64,000 bases of DNA from an uncultured Nitriliruptoraceae bacterium (GTDB taxonomy: Bacteria > Actinomycetota > Nitriliruptoria > Nitriliruptorales > Nitriliruptoraceae): the NCBI GenBank assembly GCA_913060655.1, contig CAJXTG010000003.1, positions 1-64,000 on the forward strand, read 5' to 3'. Made by a program: the position numbers and the translations under genes. Positions 36,920 to 46,777 of this stretch are shown here, one piece after another. Position 1 is the stretch's first letter. Every line of letters starts with the position of its first letter. The notes under the pieces were generated by a model. The model saw only the letters and a list, made by a program, of their open reading frames with translations. It was not told the origin of the DNA and searched no databases.

Positions 36920-36946
36920 AGGACCCCCGCGTGGGGCGGGGGTCCT
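36920..36946 (-). terminator. Perfect 11-pair hairpin upstream of the exonuclease gene
   Basis: AGGACCCCCGC (36920-36930) pairs with GCGGGGGTCCT (36936-36946) around loop GTGGG. No coding sequence ends near it on either strand, so if it is a terminator it must serve an RNA starting within the intergenic region, most likely on the minus strand. It could also protect the exonuclease leader or block readthrough. Confidence 0.5.
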
Positions 36947-37064
36947 GGGCCGACGCAGGGGGACGGCCGGGTGGCCGGCGCTGCGACCCGCCGTCCACCG
37001 TGTCGGACGCGCGCCGGGAGCGGGCGGCGGTCCGACCACCGCCGGGAGGAGAGGACCGACGGTG
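36920..37064 (-). ncRNA. Candidate small RNA of about 145 nucleotides
   Basis: A minus-strand TAGGGT (37077-37072) would start a transcript near 37064 that ends in the perfect hairpin at 36946-36920. The body has no start codon with ribosome site and no recognised RNA family; I checked by eye for RNase P RNA, tmRNA and SRP RNA signatures and found none. The -35 region is poor. This is a geometric argument only. Confidence 0.25.
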
Positions 37065-37199
37065 CGAGCGAACCCTACGGGCGGGGGGAGAACGGGCGGT
37101 GACGGCGGGGTGGCCGGCGGATGGCGGGTGACGGACCGTTGCGGGCCGGGGTCGGACGGGTCCGGACGGGTCGGCCGGGGCCGGACGGACACCCCTTCC

Positions 37200-37228
37200 G
37201 TGACATCGAACAGGTGTTCGGTTAGCCT
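37200..37228 (+). promoter_or_regulatory. recA promoter with LexA (SOS) box between -35 and -10
   Basis: GTGACA (37200-37205), 17 bases, and TAGCCT (37223-37228) form a good promoter. The spacer is filled by the palindrome CGAACAGGTGTTCG (37207-37220), matching the Gram-positive/actinobacterial SOS box CGAAC-N4-GTTCG. LexA bound here would block polymerase directly. Confidence 0.9.
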
Positions 37229-37277
37229 CGCGTCCACAGGCGGCGGACCGTTCCGTCGCCGCCGGCGGACCAGCCCC

Positions 37278-37283
37278 TAGGGT
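37278..37283 (+). promoter_or_regulatory. Second -10 element (TAGGGT) upstream of recA
   Basis: TAGGGT lies 47 bases before the recA start and downstream of the LexA-controlled promoter. It could provide SOS-independent expression, as the two-promoter recA of mycobacteria does. No good -35 is visible. Confidence 0.35.
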
Positions 37284-37329
37284 CGCCGCAGCCCGCACCC
37301 CGACCCCGCGCACCGGACGGAGACGCACC

Positions 37330-38373
<1,044 letters not shown>

Positions 38374-38375
38374 AC

Positions 38376-39074
38376 GTGCCGGTCGACGCGGAGCGGTGGC
38401 TCGCCGAGCGCGGCGTGCCGCGCGAGCCCGTCGCGGCGCCCGGACGGGCGGACCGTGACGGCACCGATGCTCCTGCACCGCGGGCCGCGGAGGTCGTCGA
38501 CCTCGCGCGCCAGTCCGCCGGCGACGCGCCGCCCCGCACCGACGGCGCCGACGCCGGGCCCGACCCGGCGTCCGTCGCCGAGCGTGCGGACGACGTCGAC
38601 GCGGCCGTCGCGTTCATCCGGCGTTCGACCGCGAACGCCCCCCAGTCGGAGGGCCGGCTGCGCGACAAGCTCGCCGACCGCGGACACGACGACGCGACGA
38701 TCGACGACGCGCTGCGCCGCGCCCGCAGCGACGGGCTCGTCGACGACGAGGCGCTGCTGCACGCGCTCATCGCGGAGCGGCGTGCCCGTGGCCATGCGGA
38801 CCGCCGGCTCCGCCGCGACCTCCGCGACCGCGGTTTCACCGGCCCGCAGGTCGACGAGGCCCTCACCCGGCATGCGCACGCCGACCCCGAGGCGGCCGCG
38901 TTCGCGGTCGCCCGCGACCACGCGGCACGTCACCGCGGGGTCGAGGCGGAGGCGGCGGTGCGGCGCACCGTCGGCGCGCTCGTCCGCCGCGGCCACGGGG
39001 AGGCGCTGGCACGCAAGGCCGCCCGTGACGCCGTCTACGCCGATCGTGAGGACCGCGCCGCGGCCGAACGCTGA
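38376..39074 (+). CDS. recX: Regulatory protein RecX
   Basis: Modulates RecA filaments. The 232-residue product has the RecX three-helix repeats (LRDKLADRGHDDATIDDALRRA and RRLRRDLRDRGF, shown in parts, then AVARDHAARHRG) after an Asp/Ala/Pro-rich N-terminal extension of about 70 residues that is probably disordered. GTG 38376 is two bases after the recA stop, so it is cotranscribed and SOS controlled. Confidence 0.92.
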   Translation: MPVDAERWLAERGVPREPVAAPGRADRDGTDAPAPRAAEVVDLARQSAGDAPPRTDGADAGPDPASVAERADDVDAAVAFIRRSTANAPQSEGRLRDKLADRGHDDATIDDALRRARSDGLVDDEALLHALIAERRARGHADRRLRRDLRDRGFTGPQVDEALTRHAHADPEAAAFAVARDHAARHRGVEAEAAVRRTVGALVRRGHGEALARKAARDAVYADREDRAAAER

Positions 39075-39090
39075 GCCGACGCCGCAGCAG

Positions 39091-39096
39091 TAGCCT
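39091..39096 (+). promoter_or_regulatory. -10 element (TAGCCT)
   Basis: TAGCCT begins 17 bases after the recX stop and 46 before the next ATG, separating the recA-recX unit from the following genes. Confidence 0.45.
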
Positions 39097-39141
39097 GCTC
39101 GGAGGCGGGGCGCTCGGCGCCCGCGCGGAGCGGAGGTGCGG

Positions 39142-39420
39142 ATGAGCGGCCTGCAGGTGTGGCTCGTCATCGGCGTGCCGGCGCTCCTGACCGTCATGGT
39201 CCTCCTCGTCGGTCGTTCCGCCGTCCGCGCCCGCATCGCCCTCGGCGTGCTCGTCGGCCTCGCGGCGCTGCTCGCCGTCCTGCCGGGTGCCGGGGGCGCG
39301 TCGACCGCCCTGCTCGCGCTCCCCGTCGTCGTCCTCGTCGCGTCCGGACGGCTGGAAGGACGGGACGGCCCACGGCACCACGAGACGCGCCGCCGCTTCA
39401 CCACCGCCGCCGGGCGCTGA
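39142..39420 (+). CDS. Small three-helix membrane protein, unknown function
   Basis: 92 residues with three hydrophobic segments (about 5-22, 33-48, 54-69) and a basic His/Arg-rich cytoplasmic tail (GRDGPRHHETRRRF). No family recognised. ATG 39142 has GGAGG five bases upstream; the in-frame GTG at 39136 overlaps that site and is less likely. It lies between recX and a transporter gene that starts 12 bases after its stop, probably in one unit. Confidence 0.6.
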   Translation: MSGLQVWLVIGVPALLTVMVLLVGRSAVRARIALGVLVGLAALLAVLPGAGGASTALLALPVVVLVASGRLEGRDGPRHHETRRRFTTAAGR

Positions 39421-39431
39421 GCGCCGTCACC

Positions 39432-40700
39432 GTGGACCGGACCCCACAGGTGCAGCGTCGCACGCGCCGGCTGCTCGTCGCGACCCAGGTGCTCGGCGGC
39501 CTCGGCGTCGGCGCCGGTGTGACCGTCACCACCCTGCTCGCGTTCGAGCTGTCCGGCTCCGCCGCGCTCGCCGGCCTCGCCGCCTCCGCCTCCGCGTTCG
39601 GTGCAGGGGTGGCCGCCGCCGCCATCGGTGCCTCCGCCCGCCACGGGCGCCGCCCGGGCCTCGTCGCCGGCTACCTCGTCGGCCTGGCCGGCGCCGTGCT
39701 CGCCGTCACCGCCGCCACGGTCACCAGCTTCCCGCTCATGATCGCCGCGACGTTCCTGTTCGGGTCCTCCAACGCCTCCAACCTGCAGGCCCGCTACGCC
39801 GCCACCGACCTCGCCGACCCGGCCCGACGTGGCGCCGACCTGTCCGTCGTCGTCTGGGCGACGACGGTGGGGGCCGTCCTCGGTCCGAACCTGACCGGCC
39901 CCGGGGTGGTCGTCGCCGAGCTCGTCGGCGTCCCCGACCTCGCCGGGCCCTACGTGTTCTCCGCCACCGCCTTCGCGACCGCCGCGCTGCTGCTCGCCGT
40001 CGGACTCCGGCCGGACCCGCTGCTGCTCGCCCGCGACCTCGCGGGGACGTCGGCCGGTGACGGCCCGAGCCCTCGCCGCGGTGTCGCGAGCGCGTTCGCG
40101 GCGGTCGGTGCCAGCGGCGGGGCCCGGGCGGCCGTCGCGGCGATCGCCGCCGCGCACGCCGTCATGGTCGGGGTGATGGTCATGAGCCCGGTCCACATGG
40201 GCCATCACGGCGCGGACGTGCGCATCATCGGGCTGACCATCAGCCTGCACATCTTCGGGATGTACGCCCTCAGCCCCGTGTTCGGCCGCCTCACCGACCG
40301 GTACGGCGCCCACCGGATCCTCGCCGTCGGCCTCGGGCAGCTCGTGCTCGCCGTCGCCCTCGCCGCCCTCAGCACGCCGCAGGGCGGGCCGGGCTTCCTC
40401 GCCGGCCTGCTGCTGCTCGGCACCGGCTGGTCCGCCGCGCTCATCGCCGGGTCGGCCCTGCTGACCGCGTCGCTGCCGCTCGACGACCGGGCGCCGGCGC
40501 AGGGGCTCAGCGACCTCGCGATGAACGTCGCCGGCGGCAGCGCCGGTGCGCTCTCCGGCCTGCTGATGACCCTGCTCGGGTTCTCGGCGATGGCCGCCAC
40601 CACCATCCTGCTCCTGCTCGCCCCGGCCGCCCTCGTCGCCGTGGAGACGCGCCGTACGCGGCGCACCGACGGGGGAACCGTCCTCGCTGACGTCAGCTGA
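39432..40700 (+). CDS. Major facilitator superfamily transporter
   Basis: 422 residues with about twelve transmembrane helices. The MFS loop motif appears in the second half as [13 protein letters not shown]. The first half has [19 protein letters not shown], a degenerate version of the same motif. A GPNLTGP segment resembles the antiporter motif of drug exporters. The His/Met-rich segment [11 protein letters not shown] in the middle is unusual. Substrate unknown. GTG 39432 is the first in-frame start after the preceding gene. No regulator gene lies nearby. Confidence 0.85.
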   Translation: MDRTPQVQRRTRRLLVATQVLGGLGVGAGVTVTTLLAFELSGSAALAGLAASASAFGAGVAAAAIGASARHGRRPGLVAGYLVGLAGAVLAVTAATVTSFPLMIAATFLFGSSNASNLQARYAATDLADPARRGADLSVVVWATTVGAVLGPNLTGPGVVVAELVGVPDLAGPYVFSATAFATAALLLAVGLRPDPLLLARDLAGTSAGDGPSPRRGVASAFAAVGASGGARAAVAAIAAAHAVMVGVMVMSPVHMGHHGADVRIIGLTISLHIFGMYALSPVFGRLTDRYGAHRILAVGLGQLVLAVALAALSTPQGGPGFLAGLLLLGTGWSAALIAGSALLTASLPLDDRAPAQGLSDLAMNVAGGSAGALSGLLMTLLGFSAMAATTILLLLAPAALVAVETRRTRRTDGGTVLADVS

Positions 40701-40731
40701 CCGGCACCCACGCGTCCGACGGAGGTCACGG

Positions 40732-42225
40732 ATGACCAGCCCCACCGCGACGGCGACGGCGCCGCGCACCTACGCGGTCCGCACGTTCGGCTGCCAGATG
40801 AACGAGCACGACTCGGAGCGCGCCGCCGGCATCCTCGAGGCGGTCGGCTACCGGCGTGCGGTCGACCCGATGGACGCCGACCTCGTCCTCCTCAACACGT
40901 GCGCGGTGCGGGAGAACGCCGACGAACGGCTCTACGGCACGCTCGGTCACCTCAAGGGGCTGAAGGACGCCCGCCGCGCGGAGGGGCGCGACCTCACCAT
41001 CGTGGTGGGCGGATGCCTCGCCCAGAAGGACGGCGACACGGTCGCCGAGCGGGCACCGTGGGTCGACGTCGTCTACGGCACGCACAACCTCGGGCACCTG
41101 CCCGACCTGCTCGCCCGTGCCGACGCCGACCACCTGCCCGTCGTCGAGCTGCTGGAGACGCTGGAGGTGTTCCCCTCGGCACTGCCGGCGCAGCGCGGCG
41201 TCCGCCATCACGCGTGGGTGTCGATCTCCGTCGGCTGCGACAACACGTGCGCGTTCTGCATCGTCCCGGCGCTGCGCGGGCCGGAGCGCTCCCGTCCCGT
41301 CGAGGACGTGCTCGCCGAGGTCCGCGGACTCGTCGCCGACGACGTCGTCGAGGTCACCCTCCTCGGGCAGAACGTCAACTCCTACGGCAGGGACCTCGCA
41401 GGCCGGGCCCTCTTCGCCGACCTGCTGCGCGCCCTCGGCGACGTCGACGGGCTGCTGCGCGTCCGGTTCACGTCGCCGCATCCGCGGGACTTCACGCCCG
41501 ACGTGCTCGACGCCATGGCCGAGACGCCCAACGTCATGCCGCACCTGCACCTCCCGCTGCAGTCGGGGTCGGACCGCGTGCTGCGGGCGATGCGCCGCTC
41601 CTACCGGCAGGAGCGCTACCTCGACCTCGTCGAACGCACCCGCGCGCTCATCCCCGACGCGTCGCTGACCACCGACATCATCGTCGGCTTCCCCGGGGAG
41701 ACGGAGGACGACTTCCTCGCCACCCTCGCCGTCGTCGACGAGGTCCGCTTCGACCAGGCGTTCACGTTCCAGTACTCGCCCCGCCCCGGTACCGACGCCG
41801 CAGAGCTCGTCGACCGGTTCGTCGACCCCGACGAGGTCGCCCACCGCTACCGCCGGCTCGAGGAGCGGGTCCGGGCGCACTCCCATGCGGCCCACGAGCG
41901 GCTCGTCGGCCGTGACGTCGAGCTGCTCGTCACCGGCCCCAGCCGCACCGACCCCGGCACGTGGTCGGGGCGCGACCCCGCGAACCATCTCGTCCACCTC
42001 CCGGCCCCGACGCCGGAGCGCGGGTTCCACCCCGGGGACCTGGCCGTCGCGACCGTGCGGTCCGCCGCCACCGGGTACGCCGTCGCCGGTCCGGCCCGCA
42101 CGGTGACCCGCACGGCCGCCGGACGGGCCGCCGAGCGGGCCGCCGCCGACGGGGCCGTCCCCACCGCGAGCGGCACCCCGACGTTCGTCAGCCCGACGCT
42201 GCGGCGTCTGCCCGTCGTCGGGTGA
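40732..42225 (+). CDS. miaB: tRNA-2-methylthio-N6-isopentenyladenosine synthase MiaB
   Basis: Radical-SAM methylthiotransferase that modifies isopentenyl-A37 made by MiaA, the next gene. The N-terminal UPF0004 domain has [11 protein letters not shown] and NTCAVRENA, which bind the auxiliary cluster. The radical SAM motif is CDNTCAFC with three Cys. A TRAM domain lies at about 380-450, followed by an Ala/Arg-rich tail. The 497 residues are typical for actinobacteria. ATG 40732 follows GGAGG. The stop overlaps miaA as GTGA. Confidence 0.96.
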   Translation: MTSPTATATAPRTYAVRTFGCQMNEHDSERAAGILEAVGYRRAVDPMDADLVLLNTCAVRENADERLYGTLGHLKGLKDARRAEGRDLTIVVGGCLAQKDGDTVAERAPWVDVVYGTHNLGHLPDLLARADADHLPVVELLETLEVFPSALPAQRGVRHHAWVSISVGCDNTCAFCIVPALRGPERSRPVEDVLAEVRGLVADDVVEVTLLGQNVNSYGRDLAGRALFADLLRALGDVDGLLRVRFTSPHPRDFTPDVLDAMAETPNVMPHLHLPLQSGSDRVLRAMRRSYRQERYLDLVERTRALIPDASLTTDIIVGFPGETEDDFLATLAVVDEVRFDQAFTFQYSPRPGTDAAELVDRFVDPDEVAHRYRRLEERVRAHSHAAHERLVGRDVELLVTGPSRTDPGTWSGRDPANHLVHLPAPTPERGFHPGDLAVATVRSAATGYAVAGPARTVTRTAAGRAAERAAADGAVPTASGTPTFVSPTLRRLPVVG

Positions 42226-43175
42226 GCGGGCCGCCGACGTCGGACGACGGCACCGGCCGCGACGTCCCGCCGGTGTCCGACGGCCCGGTGCTGGCGCTGC
42301 TCGGCCCGACCGCGTCGGGGAAGTCCGCGCTCGCGCTCGAGGTGGCCGAGCGCCGCAGCGCTGCGGGCCGGCCGACGGAGCTCGTCGCCATCGACGCGTT
42401 CACCGTGTACCGCGGCATGGACGTCGGCACGGCGAAGCCGTCGGCGCAGGACCGCGCGCGCGTCCCGCACCACCTCGTCGACGTGCTGGACCCGGCGGAG
42501 GAGCTCACCGTCGTGCGCTTCCGCACGCTCGCGCGGGCCGCGATCGCCGAGGTGCACGCCCGCGGGGCGACGGCGCTGCTCGTCGGCGGGTCCGGGCTGT
42601 ACTGGCGGGCGGTCAGCGACGAGCTGGCCTTCCCCCCGACCGACGCGCCGCTGCGTCGCCGCCTCGAGGCGCGGTACGCGGACGACCCTGCGGCCGCCCA
42701 CGGTGCGCTCGCCGCCGTCGACCCGGTCGCGGCCGCGCGGATCGGCGCCCGCAACGTGCGCCGGCTCGTGCGGGCGCTGGAGGTGGTGGAGCTGACCGGG
42801 CGGCGCTTCAGCGACTGGGACGGCTCCTGGCAGCGGTACGAGAGCGTCTACGACGACCTCGACGTCGCGTTCCTCGACCCGCCCGGGGACGTCCTGCGCG
42901 ACGCGATCGACCGTCGTGCGCGCCGGATGGTGGCCGACGGGCTCCTCGACGAGGTCGGACGGCTCCGACGGGCGGCACGGTCACGCACCGCCGCCGCCGC
43001 CATCGGCTACGCGGAGGCGGAGGCCGTCCTCTCCGGTGCCGCTGCGGCGGACGGGCTGGTCGACGCGATCGCGGCGCGGACCCGCCGCTACGCCCGACGG
43101 CAGCGGGCCTGGTTCCGGGCCGACCCGCGGTGCACGGCCACGTCGCCGGCCGACGTGCTCAGCCGCTGGGGGTGA
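42222..43175 (+). CDS. miaA: tRNA dimethylallyltransferase MiaA
   Basis: Adds a dimethylallyl group to A37 of tRNAs reading UNN codons, the substrate of MiaB. Walker A is [11 protein letters not shown] (29-39), and [10 protein letters not shown] and the [14 protein letters not shown] region fit the family. The usual DSxQxYRG reads DAFTVYRG here, so the conserved Ser and Gln are Ala and Thr; their loss may alter tRNA or pyrophosphate contacts. 317 residues from GTG 42222, overlapping the miaB stop by four bases. Its 3' end overlaps the opposing acylase gene by 17 bases. Confidence 0.93.
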   Translation: MSGPPTSDDGTGRDVPPVSDGPVLALLGPTASGKSALALEVAERRSAAGRPTELVAIDAFTVYRGMDVGTAKPSAQDRARVPHHLVDVLDPAEELTVVRFRTLARAAIAEVHARGATALLVGGSGLYWRAVSDELAFPPTDAPLRRRLEARYADDPAAAHGALAAVDPVAAARIGARNVRRLVRALEVVELTGRRFSDWDGSWQRYESVYDDLDVAFLDPPGDVLRDAIDRRARRMVADGLLDEVGRLRRAARSRTAAAAIGYAEAEAVLSGAAAADGLVDAIAARTRRYARRQRAWFRADPRCTATSPADVLSRWG

Positions 43176-45762
43176 GGGTCAGGACCTGCTCCGCACGGGC
43201 GGCGGTCGCCGCCGGGGTGAACGCCATCGGCGCGTAGGCCCCGACGCGCCAGCGCTCCGCCTGGTCGGTGTAGTGGCGGTGGAACGGTCGGCCCGACTGG
43301 CCCGTGAGGTGGATCCACCGCCCGGCGTCGAGGTCGGACAGGTCCATCAGCATCCGCATCGACGGCACCCACACCACCTCGTAGCCGTCCGGTGCGGACC
43401 AGGCGGTGGCGTTGACGATGTCGGACCCGCCCGACGTCTCCAGCGGCCCGCGGTTGAACAGCCGTTCGACGGGGCCGATGCCCGACGAGCCGAACGTCGC
43501 ATGCGTCAGCGTCAACGTGTGCAGCGCACCCCAGCGCCACCCCTCCGGGTCGGCCCCCAGCCGGGCGGTCAGCTCCGCGTGGGCGTCCGCCAGCGCGAGC
43601 CGGAGGACGTCGTCGCGGGTCTGCCGTGCCCCGAGCGACGCGTCGTGCCACCAGGCGGAGCGCGGCTCGGCGAGCAGCCCGCGCACGACCTCCCACCAGC
43701 GCCCGCCGCCCGACGGCCACGCCCACTCCGGCAGCTCGTCGTGGAACGTGCGGGCGAGCACCGCCCGCCACGTCGCGTTGAACGCGGCGGCGGCGGCCGA
43801 GTCGGCGTCGTCCTGCAGGTCCCAGCCGGCGAGCAGCTCCTGCATGGCCCGCACGTCGGGGTCGTCGGTGGGGACGGCGAGGAGATGGGGCACCAGCGTC
43901 GCCGCGTTGGTGTTGTGGTTGTCGAACTGGATCGCCGCGAGGTCGTCGAGCGTCAGGTCGTCGCGGTCGCCGAGCAGCTCGACGATGCGCCCGCCACGCT
44001 GGCCGGCCGCCACGTCGACGTGGAGGAACGGGGTCGACCCGGGTGGCAGCACCAGCTGGTTGGCCGTGACCAGCAGCCCCTCCGCGGGGTCGCGCGTGTA
44101 CGGCAGCTCGTCGAAGGTCAGGTAGCGGGACCAGTCGGCGACGCCGGTCCAGCCGGGGACGGGCACCGTGCCGTCGTGGCCGTCGCGGACCGGGATGCGG
44201 CCCGGCGCCTGGTAGGCGATCGTGCCCGCCGTGTCCGCGTACAGCAGGTTCTGGCTGGGGACCTCGAAGTCGGCCGCCGCACGGCGGAACTCGTCGAAGT
44301 CGCGTGCGGTCATCAGCCCCGGGATCGCGTCGGCGGTGCGCCCCGGCTCGAGCGCCGTCCAGCGCAGCGCGACCGCGTACTCCGCGCCGTCGTCACCGTC
44401 GGCGAGCGGACCCGACGTCAGCTCGGTCGCGTCCTCGGACACGTCGGAGAACACGGGGCCGTTGGGGGTCGTGCGGATCGTCAGCGGGACGTCGTCCCCG
44501 CCGGCGACGCGGATGGTCTCGGTGCGGACCTCGAGGGGGACGGGGCCGGCGGCGGTCGCCACCGTGTCGCCCTCGATGCGTTCGACGACCAGGTCGGCGA
44601 CGTCGGGGCCGAGGTTGGTGAACGCCCACGCGACGTCGGCGTTGTGGCCGATGATGATCCCGGGCATGCCGGAGAACGAGAAGCCGGCGACGTCGTAGGG
44701 GCAGGCGTCGGTGACGGGCGCGCAGCGCAGGCGCACCTGGTACCACAGCGACGGCTGCGACGGCCCCAGGTGCGGGTCGTTCGCGAGCAGCGCCCCGCCC
44801 GTCGCACTGCGCTCCGGGGCGATCGCCCACGAGTTCGACCCGATGCCGGGCACGTCCCCGTCACCGAGCAGCGTCGGGGCCGCCGCGAGCGCGACGCCGG
44901 CCCGCGCCAGCGCCGCATCGACCTGCGCGGCGCTGACGGTGGTGGGCGACGGCACGTCCGAGGGGGACGGTCCGGCCGCCGGGGCGACGCTGGCGGCGAC
45001 CCCGGTCGCGGACGCGGTGGTCCCGGCCGCGGGCACGAACGCCCCGTCGACGACGCCGCCGCCCCACGGCAGGATCGGCGGGTACGTGGCGGCGTCGAAG
45101 GCGGGGAAGAGGTCCTCCCACGCGCGGCCCGGCCCCAGGTCGACGAGCTGCAGCCGGCCGCGCTCCAGCTCCGTGTTCAGGTTGGAGCGCAGGTCCCAGG
45201 CCATCGCCTTCAGCCACGCGAGCGAGTCGACGGGGGTCCACGGCTCCGGCCGGTAGTCGCGGGCGCCCGTCACCGGCAGCAGCGCGTGCTCGAACGACAG
45301 GGCGGCGCCACGGCGGCCGTCGATCCAGGCGTTGACCCCGTCGGCGTACGCGTCGAGCATGCGGCGGGTGCGCTCGTCCAGCAGCGGCAGCTCCGCCTCG
45401 GCGACCCGCCGCCAGCCGAGGGTGCGGATGAACCGGTCGGTGTCGAGCTGCGACGCGCCGAACAGCTCCGACAGGCGTCCCGCCGTCACGTGCCGGCGGA
45501 AGTCCATCTCCCAGAACCGGTCCTGCGCATGGACGAACCCCTGCGCGCGGAACAGGTCCGCGGCGTCGGACGCGACGATGGTCGGGATGCCGTCGACGTC
45601 ACGCTCGACGGTGACGGGTGCGGACAGTCCCGCCAGCACGGTCGTCCCGTCGGTCTCGGGGAACGAGCGGCGGACGGCGACCACCCCCGCGACGGTCACC
45701 AGCACGAGCGCCACGACGGTGACCACGACGATCGCCGTGACGGTGCGGCGCAGCATGCGCAT
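43159..45762 (-). CDS. Penicillin acylase family (Ntn-hydrolase) membrane-anchored protein
   Basis: 867 residues of the penicillin G acylase/quorum-quenching acylase family, N-terminal nucleophile hydrolases that cut amide bonds. A hydrophobic N-terminal segment (9-30) suggests export or an anchor. The small-subunit region has DVDGIPTIVASDAADLFRAQ and GFVHAQDRFWEMDFRR. After a low-complexity Ala/Pro spacer, self-cleavage is expected at Gly308-Ser309 in GIGSNSWAI, exposing Ser309 as nucleophile, followed by LANDPHL. Natural substrate unknown: acyl-homoserine lactones, lipopeptides or other amides. ATG 45762 has GGAGGGG upstream. It is divergent from dapF. Confidence 0.92.
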   Translation of the reverse strand: MRMLRRTVTAIVVVTVVALVLVTVAGVVAVRRSFPETDGTTVLAGLSAPVTVERDVDGIPTIVASDAADLFRAQGFVHAQDRFWEMDFRRHVTAGRLSELFGASQLDTDRFIRTLGWRRVAEAELPLLDERTRRMLDAYADGVNAWIDGRRGAALSFEHALLPVTGARDYRPEPWTPVDSLAWLKAMAWDLRSNLNTELERGRLQLVDLGPGRAWEDLFPAFDAATYPPILPWGGGVVDGAFVPAAGTTASATGVAASVAPAAGPSPSDVPSPTTVSAAQVDAALARAGVALAAAPTLLGDGDVPGIGSNSWAIAPERSATGGALLANDPHLGPSQPSLWYQVRLRCAPVTDACPYDVAGFSFSGMPGIIIGHNADVAWAFTNLGPDVADLVVERIEGDTVATAAGPVPLEVRTETIRVAGGDDVPLTIRTTPNGPVFSDVSEDATELTSGPLADGDDGAEYAVALRWTALEPGRTADAIPGLMTARDFDEFRRAAADFEVPSQNLLYADTAGTIAYQAPGRIPVRDGHDGTVPVPGWTGVADWSRYLTFDELPYTRDPAEGLLVTANQLVLPPGSTPFLHVDVAAGQRGGRIVELLGDRDDLTLDDLAAIQFDNHNTNAATLVPHLLAVPTDDPDVRAMQELLAGWDLQDDADSAAAAAFNATWRAVLARTFHDELPEWAWPSGGGRWWEVVRGLLAEPRSAWWHDASLGARQTRDDVLRLALADAHAELTARLGADPEGWRWGALHTLTLTHATFGSSGIGPVERLFNRGPLETSGGSDIVNATAWSAPDGYEVVWVPSMRMLMDLSDLDAGRWIHLTGQSGRPFHRHYTDQAERWRVGAYAPMAFTPAATAARAEQVLTLTPSG

Positions 45763-45818
45763 CGGGCCCCTCCGCGATCCGGTCCGCACCGGGGGCCGGG
45801 GCGGACGGCTCGCCGCGG

Positions 45819-45824
45819 AGCCTA
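45819..45824 (-). promoter_or_regulatory. -10 element (TAGGCT) for the acylase gene
   Basis: On the minus strand TAGGCT lies 56 bases before the ATG. The dapF promoter faces the other way only 25 bases to the right, so the two units share about 100 bases. Confidence 0.45.
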
Positions 45825-45849
45825 GACCGCGGCACCTCGACCGGACCCC

Positions 45850-45855
45850 TACCCT
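45850..45855 (+). promoter_or_regulatory. -10 element (TACCCT) for dapF, leaderless arrangement
   Basis: TACCCT is followed after seven bases by the dapF ATG at 45863, leaving no room for a ribosome-binding site. Transcription should begin at or next to the start codon. Confidence 0.55.
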
Positions 45856-45862
45856 CGGGCCG

Positions 45863-46777
45863 ATGACGCTCCTCACCGCCCACGGCGCCGGCAACCGCTT
45901 CGTCGTGCTCGTCGACCGTGACGGGTCCCGCCGCCTGTCCGCCGACCTCGCCCGCCTGCTGTGCGCCGCGGACGGGCCGCTCGCGGACGACGACGGCGGG
46001 CACGACGGCGCCATCCGCATCGCACCGGCCGCCGAGGGTGGCGCCGACGTGCTCATGGACCACCGCAACGCCGACGGGTCGACGGCCGAGATGTGCGGCA
46101 ACGGCGTGCGGGTCGTCGCCCGTGTGGCCCTCGAGCACGGGCTGGTCGACGCCGACGCCGCCACCGTCGCGGTCAGCACCGGTGCGGGGCTCCGACCGGT
46201 GCGGGTCCTGCGGGACGCCGACGGCACGTTCGCCGCCGCCGCCGTGACCATGGGCCGGGCCGAGCAGGACCCGGACACGGTCGGCTTCGCGGCCGAGTGG
46301 GCCCGCCGGGACATGAGCAACCGCTGGCATCTCGACGACGTCCCCCTCGCCTTCGACGTCGTGTCGATGGGCAACCCGCACGCCGTGATCACCGTCGACG
46401 ACGTCGCCGACGCGCCGCTCGAGTCCGACGGGCGGGACCTGCAGTCCCACCCGGCGTTCGCCGCGGGGGTCAACGTCGGCTTCGCTCAGCCCGAGGGGTC
46501 CGACAGCGTCCGGCTGCGCGTGCTCGAGCGCGGCGTGGGGGAGACGGCGGCCTGTGGCACCGGCGCGTGCGCGGCCGTCGCCGCCCTCCGCGCCCGCGGG
46601 CTCGTCGACGCGGAGGTCGCCGTCCACCTGCCCGGCGGTGTCCTGACCGTCCGTGACCTGGACGGGACGCTGGAGCTGGAGGGTCCCGCCGAGATCACGT
46701 CCTCCCTCGCCCTCGACGACCCGCGGCTCGCCGCGGTCGCGCCGCTGGCGGCGGACGGGTGGTCCGCGGCCACGTGA
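45863..46777 (+). CDS. dapF: Diaminopimelate epimerase
   Basis: Converts LL- to meso-diaminopimelate, used in peptidoglycan and lysine synthesis. The two catalytic cysteines are Cys78 in MCGNGVR and Cys231 in ETAACGTGACA. MGNPHAV and HGAGNRFVV also fit. 304 residues, normal with a slight insertion (36-50, Asp/Gly rich). Its mRNA looks leaderless. The stop overlaps the hflX start as GTGA. The miaA-dapF-hflX-lexA neighbourhood is typical of actinobacteria. Confidence 0.96.
   Translation: MTLLTAHGAGNRFVVLVDRDGSRRLSADLARLLCAADGPLADDDGGHDGAIRIAPAAEGGADVLMDHRNADGSTAEMCGNGVRVVARVALEHGLVDADAATVAVSTGAGLRPVRVLRDADGTFAAAAVTMGRAEQDPDTVGFAAEWARRDMSNRWHLDDVPLAFDVVSMGNPHAVITVDDVADAPLESDGRDLQSHPAFAAGVNVGFAQPEGSDSVRLRVLERGVGETAACGTGACAAVAALRARGLVDAEVAVHLPGGVLTVRDLDGTLELEGPAEITSSLALDDPRLAAVAPLAADGWSAAT

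Larger units (their letters stand above)
36862..37329. other. Exonuclease-recA divergent intergenic region
   Basis: 468 bases without a convincing gene. From left to right it holds the exonuclease promoter, a perfect 11-pair hairpin (36920-36946), about 120 bases of unexplained sequence, a minus-strand TAGGGT element (37072-37077), and the recA regulatory region with LexA box (37200-37283). The hairpin and minus-strand element could bound a small RNA. Confidence 0.5.

Noticed and set aside
36947-37199. RNase P RNA, tmRNA or SRP RNA in the exonuclease-recA gap
   Set aside because: The conserved core sequences of these RNAs are absent; only the hairpin and promoter-like element remain.
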